This document shows, one piece after another, positions 7,288 through 12,809 of a stretch of DNA of 12,809 nt. Numbering within the stretch: position 1 is the first letter of the stretch; each line of letters begins with the position of its first letter. The stretch spans positions 1-12,809 of the forward strand of contig JAADEQ010000100.1 in NCBI GenBank assembly GCA_013153345.1, read 5' to 3'. The translations under genes were made by a program, and so were the position numbers. Source of the stretch: Campylobacterota bacterium (GTDB lineage: Bacteria; Campylobacterota; Campylobacteria; Campylobacterales; Sulfurovaceae). The notes under the pieces are model-generated. The model was not told the origin of the DNA, searched no databases, and saw nothing but the letters and a program-made list of their open reading frames with translations.

Positions 7288-8354
7288 TAATAAAACCTCT
7301 CTAAGATATTATAGGCTGTATCTCTTTTTGCCGGTTTTTCTCCAATATCTTTTATTAACTCTATCATTTGAGCTTGATTCATTGAGTTTCTTGCCCCTGC
7401 AGCTGCAACTACATTCTCTTCCATCATTGTACTTCCTAAATCATTTGCTCCAAATAAAAGTGCCATTTGCCCAATATAGCTTCCTTGAGTCACCCAAGAG
7501 CTTTGAATATTTTTTACATTATCCAAAAATAGCCTTGCAACTGCAAGAAGGCGCAAATATCTATTTGAGCTTTGCTTTTTTATTTGAGGATATTTTTTAA
7601 TTAAAGCTGTATTTGCCCCTTGAAAGCTCCACATAATAAATGCCCTAAAGCCATTTGTCTCATCTTGAAGCCTTCTTATCTCATCAAAGTGCTCAATTAT
7701 CTCCTCATCACTCTCTAAAGTCCCATACATCATTGTAGCAGTTGATTTGATTCCAAGTTTATGAGCCTCTTTATGAATCTCAAGCCATCTATCTTTATCA
7801 ATCTTTTTTGGAGAGATTAAGTCTCTAACCCTATCGCTTAAAATCTCAGCCCCAGCTCCAGGAATTGAGCTAAGCCCTTTTGCTTTTAATCTTTGCAAAA
7901 CCTCTTTAACAGAAATTTTAGAGCGTCTTGCAATATAATCAATCTCAATTGCGCTAAAGCCATGTATTGTAATTTGAGGAAACTTTTTATGGATATGCTC
8001 AACTAAATCCTCATACCACTCAATCTCAAGCTTTGGATGAACCCCTCCTTGAAATAGAATCTGAGTTCCTCCAATCTCAAGAAGCTCTTCAATTTTCTTA
8101 TCAATCTCTTCATAACTTAAGATATAGGCATCTTCATCTTTTTCTTTTCTATAAAAGGCGCAAAAATCACAATCTACCCAACATATATTTGTATAGTTAA
8201 TATTTCTATCAACCACAAAGGTAGTAACCCCTTTTGGATGAAGAGCTCTTTTTTTAGCATAAGCTAACTTTCCAAGCTCCTTTAAATCCCAATCTCTTAA
8301 AAGCTTTAGCGCTTGCTCTTTTGTTAATCTTTGATTTATATCAACACTTCCCAT
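7287..8354 (-). CDS. mqnC: MqnC, cyclic dehypoxanthinyl futalosine synthase
   Basis: MqnC is a radical SAM enzyme of the futalosine route to menaquinone; it cyclises dehypoxanthine futalosine. The 4Fe-4S motif is C58-x3-C62-x2-C65 in NICWVDCDFC, followed by FQGGVHP (101-107, the SAM-binding glycine region), HGFSAIEI (around 135), and the MqnC-type C-terminal region with 'SSWVTQG' and 'GANDLGSTMMEENVV'. The 355-residue length is normal. The start ATG overlaps the nusB stop (TAATG). This points to menaquinone-based anaerobic or microaerobic respiration by the futalosine pathway, as in Campylobacter and Helicobacter. The other mqn genes are not in the window. MqnE, the paralogous radical SAM enzyme, is the main alternative, but the motif set fits MqnC better. 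Confidence 0.94.
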   Translation of the reverse strand: MGSVDINQRLTKEQALKLLRDWDLKELGKLAYAKKRALHPKGVTTFVVDRNINYTNICWVDCDFCAFYRKEKDEDAYILSYEEIDKKIEELLEIGGTQILFQGGVHPKLEIEWYEDLVEHIHKKFPQITIHGFSAIEIDYIARRSKISVKEVLQRLKAKGLSSIPGAGAEILSDRVRDLISPKKIDKDRWLEIHKEAHKLGIKSTATMMYGTLESDEEIIEHFDEIRRLQDETNGFRAFIMWSFQGANTALIKKYPQIKKQSSNRYLRLLAVARLFLDNVKNIQSSWVTQGSYIGQMALLFGANDLGSTMMEENVVAAAGARNSMNQAQMIELIKDIGEKPAKRDTAYNILERFY

Positions 8355-8818
8355 TACTCTTTTAGTGACTCCTCTTTTTGCTCGCTGCTCTCTTCTTGCT
8401 CGCTATTTTTAGATTCTTCTTTTTGCTCTTTTCCAATTGCATCTAATATTCCATTAATAAATTTTGGAGACTTCTCATCAGCAAGCTCTTTTGCAAGCTC
8501 AATTGCCTCATTTATAACAACAGCTCTATCATTCTTATCAATTAAAATCTCATAAGCCCCAAGGCGCAAAATTGCCTTCTCAATCCTTCCAATCTTATCA
8601 AAATCCCACCCCTTAAGGTGTTTTTTTATCTCTTTATCAATATAGTCTAAATTCTCAATCGTTCCTCTAAAGAGATGGTTTGAAAACTCTCTTTGCTTAT
8701 TTCTAATCTTTTTTTCCTCTAAAATATCTTCAAAAAACTCTCCAATTGTCTCATTTCCCAAATCATATGCATATAAGAGCCCAACAACTGCCGCTCTTGC
8801 TTGATGTCTTGTTGCCAT
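8354..8818 (-). CDS. nusB: NusB, transcription antitermination factor, with a charged C-terminal tail
   Basis: NusB binds boxA RNA with S10 (NusE) in antitermination of rRNA operons. The all-helical core is recognisable: 'MATRHQARAAVVGLLYAYD' at the N-terminus, 'WDFDKIGRIEKAILRLGAYEI' in the middle, and 'VVINEAIELAKELADEKSPKFINGILDAI' at the end. The family normally stops near residue 130-140. Here a 24-residue tail (131-154) made almost only of Glu, Lys, Ser and Gln follows, built from short repeats. The gene is 1 nt downstream of the ribH stop, with a weak AAGAG ribosome site inside ribH, and it overlaps mqnC by 1 nt. The ribH-nusB pairing is common in bacteria. Confidence 0.94.
   Translation of the reverse strand: MATRHQARAAVVGLLYAYDLGNETIGEFFEDILEEKKIRNKQREFSNHLFRGTIENLDYIDKEIKKHLKGWDFDKIGRIEKAILRLGAYEILIDKNDRAVVINEAIELAKELADEKSPKFINGILDAIGKEQKEESKNSEQEESSEQKEESLKE
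8373..8428 (-). repeat. Imperfect short repeats encoding the NusB tail
   Basis: Three copies of TCTTYTTGCTC occur on the plus strand (8373-8383, 8391-8401, 8418-8428); the first two extend to GCTCGCT. On the coding strand they encode the SEQ(K/E)EES-like units of the NusB tail. Slippage or duplication probably lengthened the tail. Confidence 0.5.
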
Positions 8819-8819
8819 A

Positions 8820-9284
8820 TTAAATCTCTTTATATAAATTTATTAACTCAATCACGCTACCCATAGCCTCAGCACCCTTATTTCCAGCTTTTGTGCCAGC
8901 CCTCTCAATTGCTTGCTCAATATTATCAACCGTTAAGACTCCAAAAGATACCGGCTTGTTATATTTTAGCGTAACATTTGCAATCCCTTTAGTTGCCTCA
9001 GCGCTTACATAATCAAAATGAGGAGTTGCCCCTCTAATAACTGCTCCAAGGCAACATACTCCATCATATTTGCTGCTATCTAATACCCTTTGAAGTGCAA
9101 AAGGAATCTCAAAAGCCCCAGGGACTAAAATTAAATCCAAATTCTCCTCTTTGCCTCCATGTCTAATAAAAAAATCCTTTGCACCCTCAACCAATCTATC
9201 TGTAATAAAGTGGTTAAATCTGCTACTAATAATTGCAACTTTTGTATCTTTGCTAACTTGTAAATTTCCCTCAATTACTCTCAT
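8820..9284 (-). CDS. ribH: RibH, 6,7-dimethyl-8-ribityllumazine synthase
   Basis: RibH catalyses the penultimate step of riboflavin synthesis, condensing the ribityl-pyrimidine with dihydroxybutanone phosphate. The 154-residue protein carries the pyrimidine-site SRFN (21-24), PGAFEIP (55-61), and the phosphate and catalytic region [12 protein letters not shown] (80-91) with the catalytic His at 89. Further on are LTVDN (117-121) and the R128-A-G-x-K-A-G-N-K-G segment. Length and motifs are complete. The start ATG at 9284 follows AAGGAG within the end of kdsA, and the two genes overlap by 14 nt, so translation is likely coupled. Confidence 0.96.
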   Translation of the reverse strand: MRVIEGNLQVSKDTKVAIISSRFNHFITDRLVEGAKDFFIRHGGKEENLDLILVPGAFEIPFALQRVLDSSKYDGVCCLGAVIRGATPHFDYVSAEATKGIANVTLKYNKPVSFGVLTVDNIEQAIERAGTKAGNKGAEAMGSVIELINLYKEI

Positions 9285-10089
9285 AACTCTCCTTATTAAT
9301 TAAACTAATCTTTTTAAGTAATTTTATTATCTTCTTAAACTCCTCAATATCTACCATATTAGCCCCATCACTTAGAGCAATTGATGGATTAAAGTGAGTC
9401 TCAAAGAAAAATCCATCAACCCCAACAGCTGCAGCTGCCTTTGCAAGAGGCTTTACAAACTCTTTATTTCCAGCACTAACTGAGTTTGCTCCAGCAATCT
9501 TTTGAACTGAGTGAGTTGCATCAAAAATTACAGGCGCAAACTCTCTCATAATAACTAAATTTCTCATATCAACAACCAAATCTCCATACCCAAAAACATT
9601 GCCTCTCTCAGTTAAAAAAACTCCATACTCTTTGGAAATTTTAGCCGTTGGCTCACCTTTATAGCCTCTTGTAACTAAAACCTTTTTTAAACTATGCTTC
9701 ATTGCATCAGCGCTTAAAAATTGAGCCTTTTTAATATTTATTTTTGCTTTTGTCTTTGCAGCCTCAACTAACAAATCAGTTTGGCGGCATAAAAAGGCTG
9801 GAATTTGAATAATTTCAGCAACCTCGCTTACAATTTTTGGCTGATAGCTCTCATGCACATCAGTTAATATCTTAAATCCAAACTCTTTTTTAACCTCATC
9901 TAAAATCTTTAATCCCTCTTCAAGCCCAGGGCCTCTGAAGCTATCAATACTTGTTCTATTTGCCTTATCAAAGCTTGCTTTAAAATAAAACTCAATCTCT
10001 TTATCTTCATTAAACTCAACTAACTCTTTTGCAATTTTAAAAACATTCTCTTTGCTCTCAATAACACACGGCCCTGCAATTAATATCAC
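9271..10089 (-). CDS. kdsA: KdsA, Kdo-8-phosphate synthase, metal-dependent type
   Basis: KdsA condenses phosphoenolpyruvate and arabinose 5-phosphate to Kdo-8-phosphate for the LPS core, so the cell has Gram-negative LPS. The 272-residue protein shows AGPCVIES (5-12), [11 protein letters not shown] (37-47), FRGPG (51-55), LCRQTDLL (100-107), DATHSVQ (190-196) and FETHFNP (229-235). C8, H193, E230 and D241 match the four metal ligands of the class II (metal-dependent) enzymes such as the Aquifex form; class I enzymes such as E. coli KdsA have Asn in place of the Cys. The start is a GTG at 10089, preceded by AAGGGG with 5-nt spacing; the nearby ATG at 10091 is out of frame and meets TGA at once. 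It leads the seven-gene minus-strand unit. Confidence 0.96.
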   Translation of the reverse strand: MILIAGPCVIESKENVFKIAKELVEFNEDKEIEFYFKASFDKANRTSIDSFRGPGLEEGLKILDEVKKEFGFKILTDVHESYQPKIVSEVAEIIQIPAFLCRQTDLLVEAAKTKAKINIKKAQFLSADAMKHSLKKVLVTRGYKGEPTAKISKEYGVFLTERGNVFGYGDLVVDMRNLVIMREFAPVIFDATHSVQKIAGANSVSAGNKEFVKPLAKAAAAVGVDGFFFETHFNPSIALSDGANMVDIEEFKKIIKLLKKISLINKESYESN

Positions 10090-10115
10090 ATCAACCCCTT
10101 TTTTAAATTAGAGAT

Positions 10116-10121
10116 ATTATA
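10116..10121 (-). promoter_or_regulatory. -10 box of the kdsA operon promoter
   Basis: The minus strand reads TATAAT in the context TTTTAGATATAATATC. This puts a transcript start near 10109 and gives a leader of about 20 nt that contains the kdsA Shine-Dalgarno. No -35 hexamer is visible, as usual for this phylum. It is centred in a 13-bp palindrome (10112-10124), which may be chance. Confidence 0.55.
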
Positions 10122-10177
10122 TCTAAAATGGGTTTAATTATTAAAGGTAATTAAGAAGATTTAAAATATAAGCTACA

Positions 10178-10201
10178 TATAAGAGGAGAGCTCCTCTTAT
10201 A
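10178..10201 (-). terminator. Hairpin at the end of rpsU
   Basis: TATAAGAGGAG (10178-10188), two bases, and CTCCTCTTATA (10191-10201) form an 11-bp inverted repeat; sterically the loop must be 4-6 nt. The rpsU stop (10197-10199) lies within the stem. Downstream on the minus strand is AU-rich with a UUUU run about 12 nt away, not directly adjacent, so it may be a weak or partial terminator, a 3'-end stabiliser, or an attenuator letting some transcripts run into kdsA. Confidence 0.55.
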
Positions 10202-10409
10202 GTCTTGCTTCGTAGCGTCTAAGCATATATAGCTTTTTAAGAATTTTCTTTCTTGTTGCAATTTTCTCTTTTTTACGTCTCTCAGCTGGCTTTTCATAAT
10301 ATTGTCTAGCTCTTGCCTCTGTTACAATTAGGTTTCTATCACACTGCTTCTTAAATTTTCTATATGCTTCATCAAATGTCTCTTTTGGACTAACAACAAT
10401 TCCTGGCAT
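10197..10409 (-). CDS. rpsU: Ribosomal protein S21
   Basis: S21 is a small basic protein of the 30S subunit near the anti-Shine-Dalgarno region that helps initiation. The protein is the standard 70 residues from [10 protein letters not shown] to RRYEARL, with the typical 'FKKQCDRN' and '[11 protein letters not shown]' segments and a strongly basic C-terminal half. An in-frame ATG at 10433 would add MEMKGGEK, but this stretch is the ribosome-binding leader: it contains AAAGGGGGTGA (complement of 10414-10424), near-perfect to the 16S 3' end and correctly spaced from the ATG at 10409. The gene is divergent from nnr and precedes kdsA on the same strand with a 107-bp gap. Confidence 0.96.
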   Translation of the reverse strand: MPGIVVSPKETFDEAYRKFKKQCDRNLIVTEARARQYYEKPAERRKKEKIATRKKILKKLYMLRRYEARL

Positions 10410-10413
10410 CTTC

Positions 10414-10424
10414 TCACCCCCTTT
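10414..10424 (-). promoter_or_regulatory. Shine-Dalgarno that fixes the rpsU start
   Basis: The minus strand reads AAAGGGGGTGA, 4 nt before the ATG at 10409. It matches the AAGGAGGTGA complement of the 16S 3' end except for one base, an unusually long pairing for this AT-rich genome. It lies within the codons of the longer candidate frame and so argues against the 10433 start. Confidence 0.7.
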
Positions 10425-10463
10425 CATCTCCAAATTTGCTAATTGCGGGAGAAATTGGCTAGA

Positions 10464-10469
10464 ATTATA
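10464..10469 (-). promoter_or_regulatory. -10 box of the rpsU promoter
   Basis: The minus strand reads TATAAT in TTAGTATAATTCTA. The predicted start of transcription is near 10457, giving a leader of about 48 nt that includes the strong rpsU ribosome site. No -35 is seen. Confidence 0.55.
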
Positions 10470-10471
10470 CT
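10466..10471 (+). promoter_or_regulatory. Candidate -10 box of the nnr promoter, overlapping that of rpsU
   Basis: The plus strand reads TATACT, overlapping the rpsU -10 by four bases on the opposite strand. It would start transcription near 10478, about 22 nt before the nnr ATG. TAAAAT at 10474-10479 is a weaker alternative. If TATACT is used, the two divergent promoters cannot be occupied at once. Confidence 0.4.
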
Positions 10472-10499
10472 AATAAAATTTTAAATAAAGGCAAAAAAG

Positions 10500-11912
10500 A
10501 TGCAAAAACTTTTTAAAAATTGTTATGAGATGGATAGAAAATCTTATGAGAAATTTCATCTTACTGAAGATATCCTAATGGAGCATGCTGCTAGCTCTAT
10601 GCAAAAATTTATTCAAAAAAAATTTCCCAAAAAGAGTAAAGTTTTAATTGTCTCAGGAGTTGGAAATAATGGTGCTGATGGAATTGCCTTAGCTAGACTT
10701 CTTCATAAAGAGTATAAGGTAAAGCTCTTTATTCCCTTTGGGCTAAAGAGTCAAATGGCAACGCTTCAACTAAAAAGAGCTAAGGCTGTTGGAGTTAAGG
10801 TGGTAAAAAAGATTAAAAAGGCAGATATTGTTGTGGATGCGCTATTTGGTGCTGGGTTAAAGAGAGAGCTTAATGAGCAAACTATAGAGATTATTAAGAA
10901 ATTAAATAGAATGGATGGGTATAAGATTGCTTGTGATATTCCAACAGGAATTAATGAGCAAGGTGCTCTATCTCCAATAGCTTTTAGGGCAGATACTACT
11001 ATTACAATGGGAGCGTTAAAGGAGGCTTTATATAGTGATGAAGCAAAGGATTATGTAGGTAAAATAGAAGTGGCAAATTTGGGGGTGGCAAGAGAGCTAT
11101 ATGAGGATGAGAGTAGTAGTTTTGTGCTTCAAAAAGAGGATTTTAACCCTCCAATTAGGAGAAAAAAGAGCTCTCATAAAGGGGAGTATGGACATGTTGG
11201 AGTGTTTGTTGGTCAAAAGAGTGGAGCTGCAATTATTAGCGCAACTGCTGCAGCTAGATTTGGAGCTGGATTAGTTACTTTAATCTATCATGAGAAGATA
11301 ACTCATCCTCCATTTTTAATGAGTAGCTCCACAATGCCTCCAAAGATTAATTCAATTGCTATTGGGATGGGATTAGGGGAGTATTTTGAAAAAGAGTTTT
11401 TGCAAAAGTATGTGATTGACTCTTTGGTAGCAGTGGTATTGGATGCAGATAGCTTTTATAAAAAGGAGCTATTAGAGATTGTTTATCAAAAAGATAGAAA
11501 AGTAGTACTTACCCCTCATCCAAAGGAGTTTAGCTCTCTTTTTGAGATTTTAGAAAATAGAAAGATTTCAGTTGAGGAGATTCAAAAAGATAGATTTCAA
11601 ATTGCAAGAGAGTTTGGCTCAAAGTATCCTAATGTTGTTTTGGTTTTAAAGGGGGCTAATCCAATTATTGTTAAAGGAGAGAGAGTATTTGTTAATCCTC
11701 TTGGAAAAGAGGTTTTAGCTAAAGGTGGGAGTGGAGATATCTTGAGTGGATTAATTGCTGCTTTATTAGCTCAAGGAAGAGATGAGCTAGATAGTGCTAT
11801 TAATGGCTCTTTAGCTTTAGCTCTAGCCTCAAGAAGATATAAAGGGGCTAACTACTCAGCATTGCCAAATGATATTATTAATATAATTCCAAAGTTAAGG
11901 AGGAAAAAATGA
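10500..11912 (+). CDS. nnr: Nnr, bifunctional NAD(P)H-hydrate epimerase and ADP-dependent dehydratase
   Basis: Nnr repairs damaged, hydrated NAD(P)H (NADHX/NADPHX). The N-terminal YjeF_N epimerase domain (1 to about 205) shows LMEHAA (26-31), the GVGNNGADGIALARLL loop, VDALFGAGL and CDIPTGIN. The C-terminal ribokinase-like dehydratase domain (about 220-470) shows KGEYGHVGVFVG, VLDADSFY, LTPHPKEFS, VLKGANPII and the nucleotide-binding GGSGDILSG. Both domains look complete and the 470-residue length is normal for the fused form. The ATG at 10500 follows AAAGG with 8-nt spacing. The stop overlaps the PAS gene by 4 nt (ATGA). Old annotations call this family YjeF or carbohydrate kinase. Confidence 0.95.
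   Translation: MQKLFKNCYEMDRKSYEKFHLTEDILMEHAASSMQKFIQKKFPKKSKVLIVSGVGNNGADGIALARLLHKEYKVKLFIPFGLKSQMATLQLKRAKAVGVKVVKKIKKADIVVDALFGAGLKRELNEQTIEIIKKLNRMDGYKIACDIPTGINEQGALSPIAFRADTTITMGALKEALYSDEAKDYVGKIEVANLGVARELYEDESSSFVLQKEDFNPPIRRKKSSHKGEYGHVGVFVGQKSGAAIISATAAARFGAGLVTLIYHEKITHPPFLMSSSTMPPKINSIAIGMGLGEYFEKEFLQKYVIDSLVAVVLDADSFYKKELLEIVYQKDRKVVLTPHPKEFSSLFEILENRKISVEEIQKDRFQIAREFGSKYPNVVLVLKGANPIIVKGERVFVNPLGKEVLAKGGSGDILSGLIAALLAQGRDELDSAINGSLALALASRRYKGANYSALPNDIINIIPKLRRKK
11897..11903 (+). promoter_or_regulatory. Strong Shine-Dalgarno for the PAS gene inside nnr
   Basis: AAGGAGG, 5 nt before the ATG at 11909, lies within the last Lys/Arg codons of nnr. It shows the downstream gene can initiate independently as well as by coupling. 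Confidence 0.7.
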
Positions 11913-12385
11913 TAGTTGATAAGAGTTTTAAGATGTTTATTGAGACTGAGGTGCCAGAAAATGAGCTAATTATCTCAAGAACTGACTTAAATGGTGTAAT
12001 TACTTATGCAAATGATACCTTTGCAAAGATATCAGGATATGAGCCAGAGGAGTTAATAGGTAAGCCCCATAGTATTGTTCGCCATCCAGATATGCCAAAA
12101 TCAGTCTTTAAGGAGCTTTGGGATACTCTAAAAAGAGGTGAGAGCTGGAGTGGCTATATTAAAAATTTGCGTAAAGATAAAGGATATTATTGGGTATATG
12201 CTCATATTAGTGGAGTCTATAAAGATGGAAAGTTAGTAGAGTATAAGTCTGTTCGTGAACCAGTTGCTAAACCTATAAAGATTAAGATGCAAAACCATTA
12301 TGATGAACTTAGAGAAAAAGAGGAAAATAGCTGTAGAATTGTAATTTATAGTAGTTGTGATATTTTAGATAAATTAAAGGAGTAA
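11909..12385 (+). CDS. Stand-alone Aer/CetB-like PAS sensor protein
   Basis: This 158-residue protein is a single PAS domain (about 18-115) with the hallmarks of the FAD-binding PAS of the E. coli aerotaxis receptor Aer: TDLNGVITYANDTFAKISGY, then PHSIVRHPDMP with R58, H59 and D61 at the flavin-site positions, W71, W80 in SWSGYIKNLRKD, and YYWV (93-96). Unlike Aer it has no membrane segment, HAMP or signalling domain; instead there is a short helical tail (122-158). That is the architecture of Campylobacter CetB, which works with a separate membrane transducer, CetA, in energy taxis. No cetA-like gene is in the window, so the partner must lie elsewhere if the role is the same. FAD binding and taxis are inferred. 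It is cotranscribed with nnr (4-nt overlap) and followed by a hairpin terminator. Confidence 0.88.
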   Translation: MIVDKSFKMFIETEVPENELIISRTDLNGVITYANDTFAKISGYEPEELIGKPHSIVRHPDMPKSVFKELWDTLKRGESWSGYIKNLRKDKGYYWVYAHISGVYKDGKLVEYKSVREPVAKPIKIKMQNHYDELREKEENSCRIVIYSSCDILDKLKE

Positions 12386-12400
12386 AAATTACTCCTTTTT
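12376..12400. terminator. Bidirectional palindromic terminator between convergent genes
   Basis: AAAGGAGTAA (12376-12385), loop AAA, and TTACTCCTTT (12389-12398) form a 10-bp perfect stem, continued by TT and then ATTATT. It is a good intrinsic terminator for the PAS transcript. Read on the minus strand, the stem is followed by AATTTATC, less T-rich but usable. Both genes' stop codons lie in the stem. Confidence 0.8.
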
Positions 12401-12809
12401 ATTATTAAAATCTTCATACTCTTTAGCATATGAGCTTAGAGCCTCTCTTACTAACCAAAAGTTATCGCCCCATCTTGGATTTGAATCAAACCATTTATGA
12501 TTTGTATAGTCCCAAATCCACCAGCTTTGTTGAAATCCAGCTGAAATCTTAACAGGGTTACCATTCTCATCATACGCATCATTTTGTAGATGATACATAT
12601 ACCAGCTTACATATTGAGCAAGCTCCTCACTTGTTACATCACTTCCAAGATATTTTATAGTTGGTTTATAATCAGCCTTAATTCCAAATAGGCTTACCCA
12701 AACTGGAATATGAGTATTGTTATAAAAGTGAACTGCAGGCCACCAAGTATAATATTTTGCACTCTCTGCAAGTCTCTCTTTTTCTGCTGGGTCAGTTGCT
12801 CTTAAAGAT
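12389..12809 (-). CDS. C-terminal part of an unrecognised Trp/Tyr-rich protein (partial)
   Basis: The minus-strand frame is open from the window edge to the TAA at 12389-12391, giving 139 visible residues; the ATG at 12598 is internal and has no ribosome site, so the real start is beyond the edge. The fragment is strikingly aromatic (10 Trp and 12 Tyr), has no cysteine, and contains short clusters such as YYTWWPAVHFYNN near the edge, SWYMYHLQ, and QQSWWIWDY. The composition suggests a soluble or exported globular domain, possibly ligand- or sugar-binding, but I do not recognise a family and see no catalytic motif. It converges on the PAS gene with 3 nt between the stops. Confidence 0.75.
   Translation of the reverse strand, partial: SLRATDPAEKERLAESAKYYTWWPAVHFYNNTHIPVWVSLFGIKADYKPTIKYLGSDVTSEELAQYVSWYMYHLQNDAYDENGNPVKISAGFQQSWWIWDYTNHKWFDSNPRWGDNFWLVREALSSYAKEYEDFNNKKE

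Noticed and set aside
7328..7600. Plus-strand open frame opposite mqnC
   Set aside because: Shadow of MqnC; no ribosome site or motif.
6988..8354. MntA/HepT-type toxin-antitoxin module
   Set aside because: Only the nucleotidyltransferase is present; neighbours are mqnC and an M16 protein, with no HEPN domain.
8331..8555. Plus-strand Ser/Phe/Cys-rich open frame opposite nusB
   Set aside because: It arises from the complement of the Glu/Lys/Ser tail repeats of NusB.
10112..10124. 13-bp palindrome AGATATTATATCT as an operator for kdsA
   Set aside because: It is centred on the TATAAT box, where AT-rich symmetry is expected by chance; no known regulator site matches.
10410..10433. Longer S21 start giving MEMKGGEK
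   Set aside because: The extension is the Shine-Dalgarno leader; S21 normally begins MPGIVV.
1..12809. Mobile elements, CRISPR arrays, tRNA or rRNA genes
   Set aside because: I saw no transposase or integrase, no spaced direct repeats of CRISPR type, and no tRNA-like cloverleaf or rRNA motifs.

Overview
The window reads as a low-GC chromosomal segment (roughly one third G+C by eye) from a member of the Campylobacterota (Epsilonproteobacteria). The evidence is the kdsA-ribH-nusB gene order, a futalosine-pathway menaquinone gene (mqnC), a short RecG of about 600 residues, a metal-dependent KdsA, and a stand-alone Aer-type PAS protein resembling CetB of Campylobacter. Promoters have good TATAAT-like -10 boxes and no evident -35 boxes, which also fits this phylum. 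I cannot place it below phylum level. There are no tRNA or rRNA genes, insertion sequences, CRISPR arrays or prophage genes. Apart from the two edges, this is mostly core genome.

Layout. The left edge (1-956, +) holds the 3' part of a gene for a tandem-HKD phospholipase D-like protein; its reading frame is open to the edge and begins in a Thr/Ser/Pro-rich octapeptide repeat. It converges on a small lipoprotein gene (964-1392, -). A divergent spacer of about 190 bp follows, carrying a Fur-box-like site, and then the iron uptake pair feoA-feoB (1585-3904, +). FeoB overlaps, tail to tail, with recG.

From 3893 to 10089 seven genes lie on the minus strand in one very tightly packed transcription unit, read kdsA > ribH > nusB > mqnC > small nucleotidyltransferase > M16-family protein > recG. 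Neighbours overlap by 1-14 nt or abut within 1 nt. The unit mixes LPS (Kdo), riboflavin, transcription antitermination, menaquinone, and recombination functions. It appears to start from a TATAAT promoter just upstream of kdsA. rpsU (ribosomal protein S21) lies upstream on the same strand with its own promoter and hairpin.

From 10500 rightwards (+), nnr (bifunctional NAD(P)HX repair enzyme) overlaps by 4 nt with the Aer/CetB-like PAS gene. The right edge (12389-12809, -) holds the C-terminal 139 codons of an unrecognised, Trp/Tyr-rich protein.

I did not find a convincing undescribed multi-gene system. The most distinctive observations are: (i) two convergent gene pairs end in palindromic hairpins made of both genes' last two sense codons plus stop, so the two proteins of each pair end in the same dipeptide (Ala-Gln in one pair, Lys-Glu in the other); (ii) octapeptide repeats enter the PLD-like protein from the left edge; (iii) a Cys/His cluster sits in the FeoB G domain; (iv) an M16 protein lacks its zinc motif; (v) an orphan MNT-type nucleotidyltransferase is embedded in a housekeeping operon; and (vi) the palindrome CAATTG is strongly over-represented. 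Several obvious start codons (36, 1573, 1772, 10433, 12598) are probably not the real starts, and corrected starts are given where the sequence allows.
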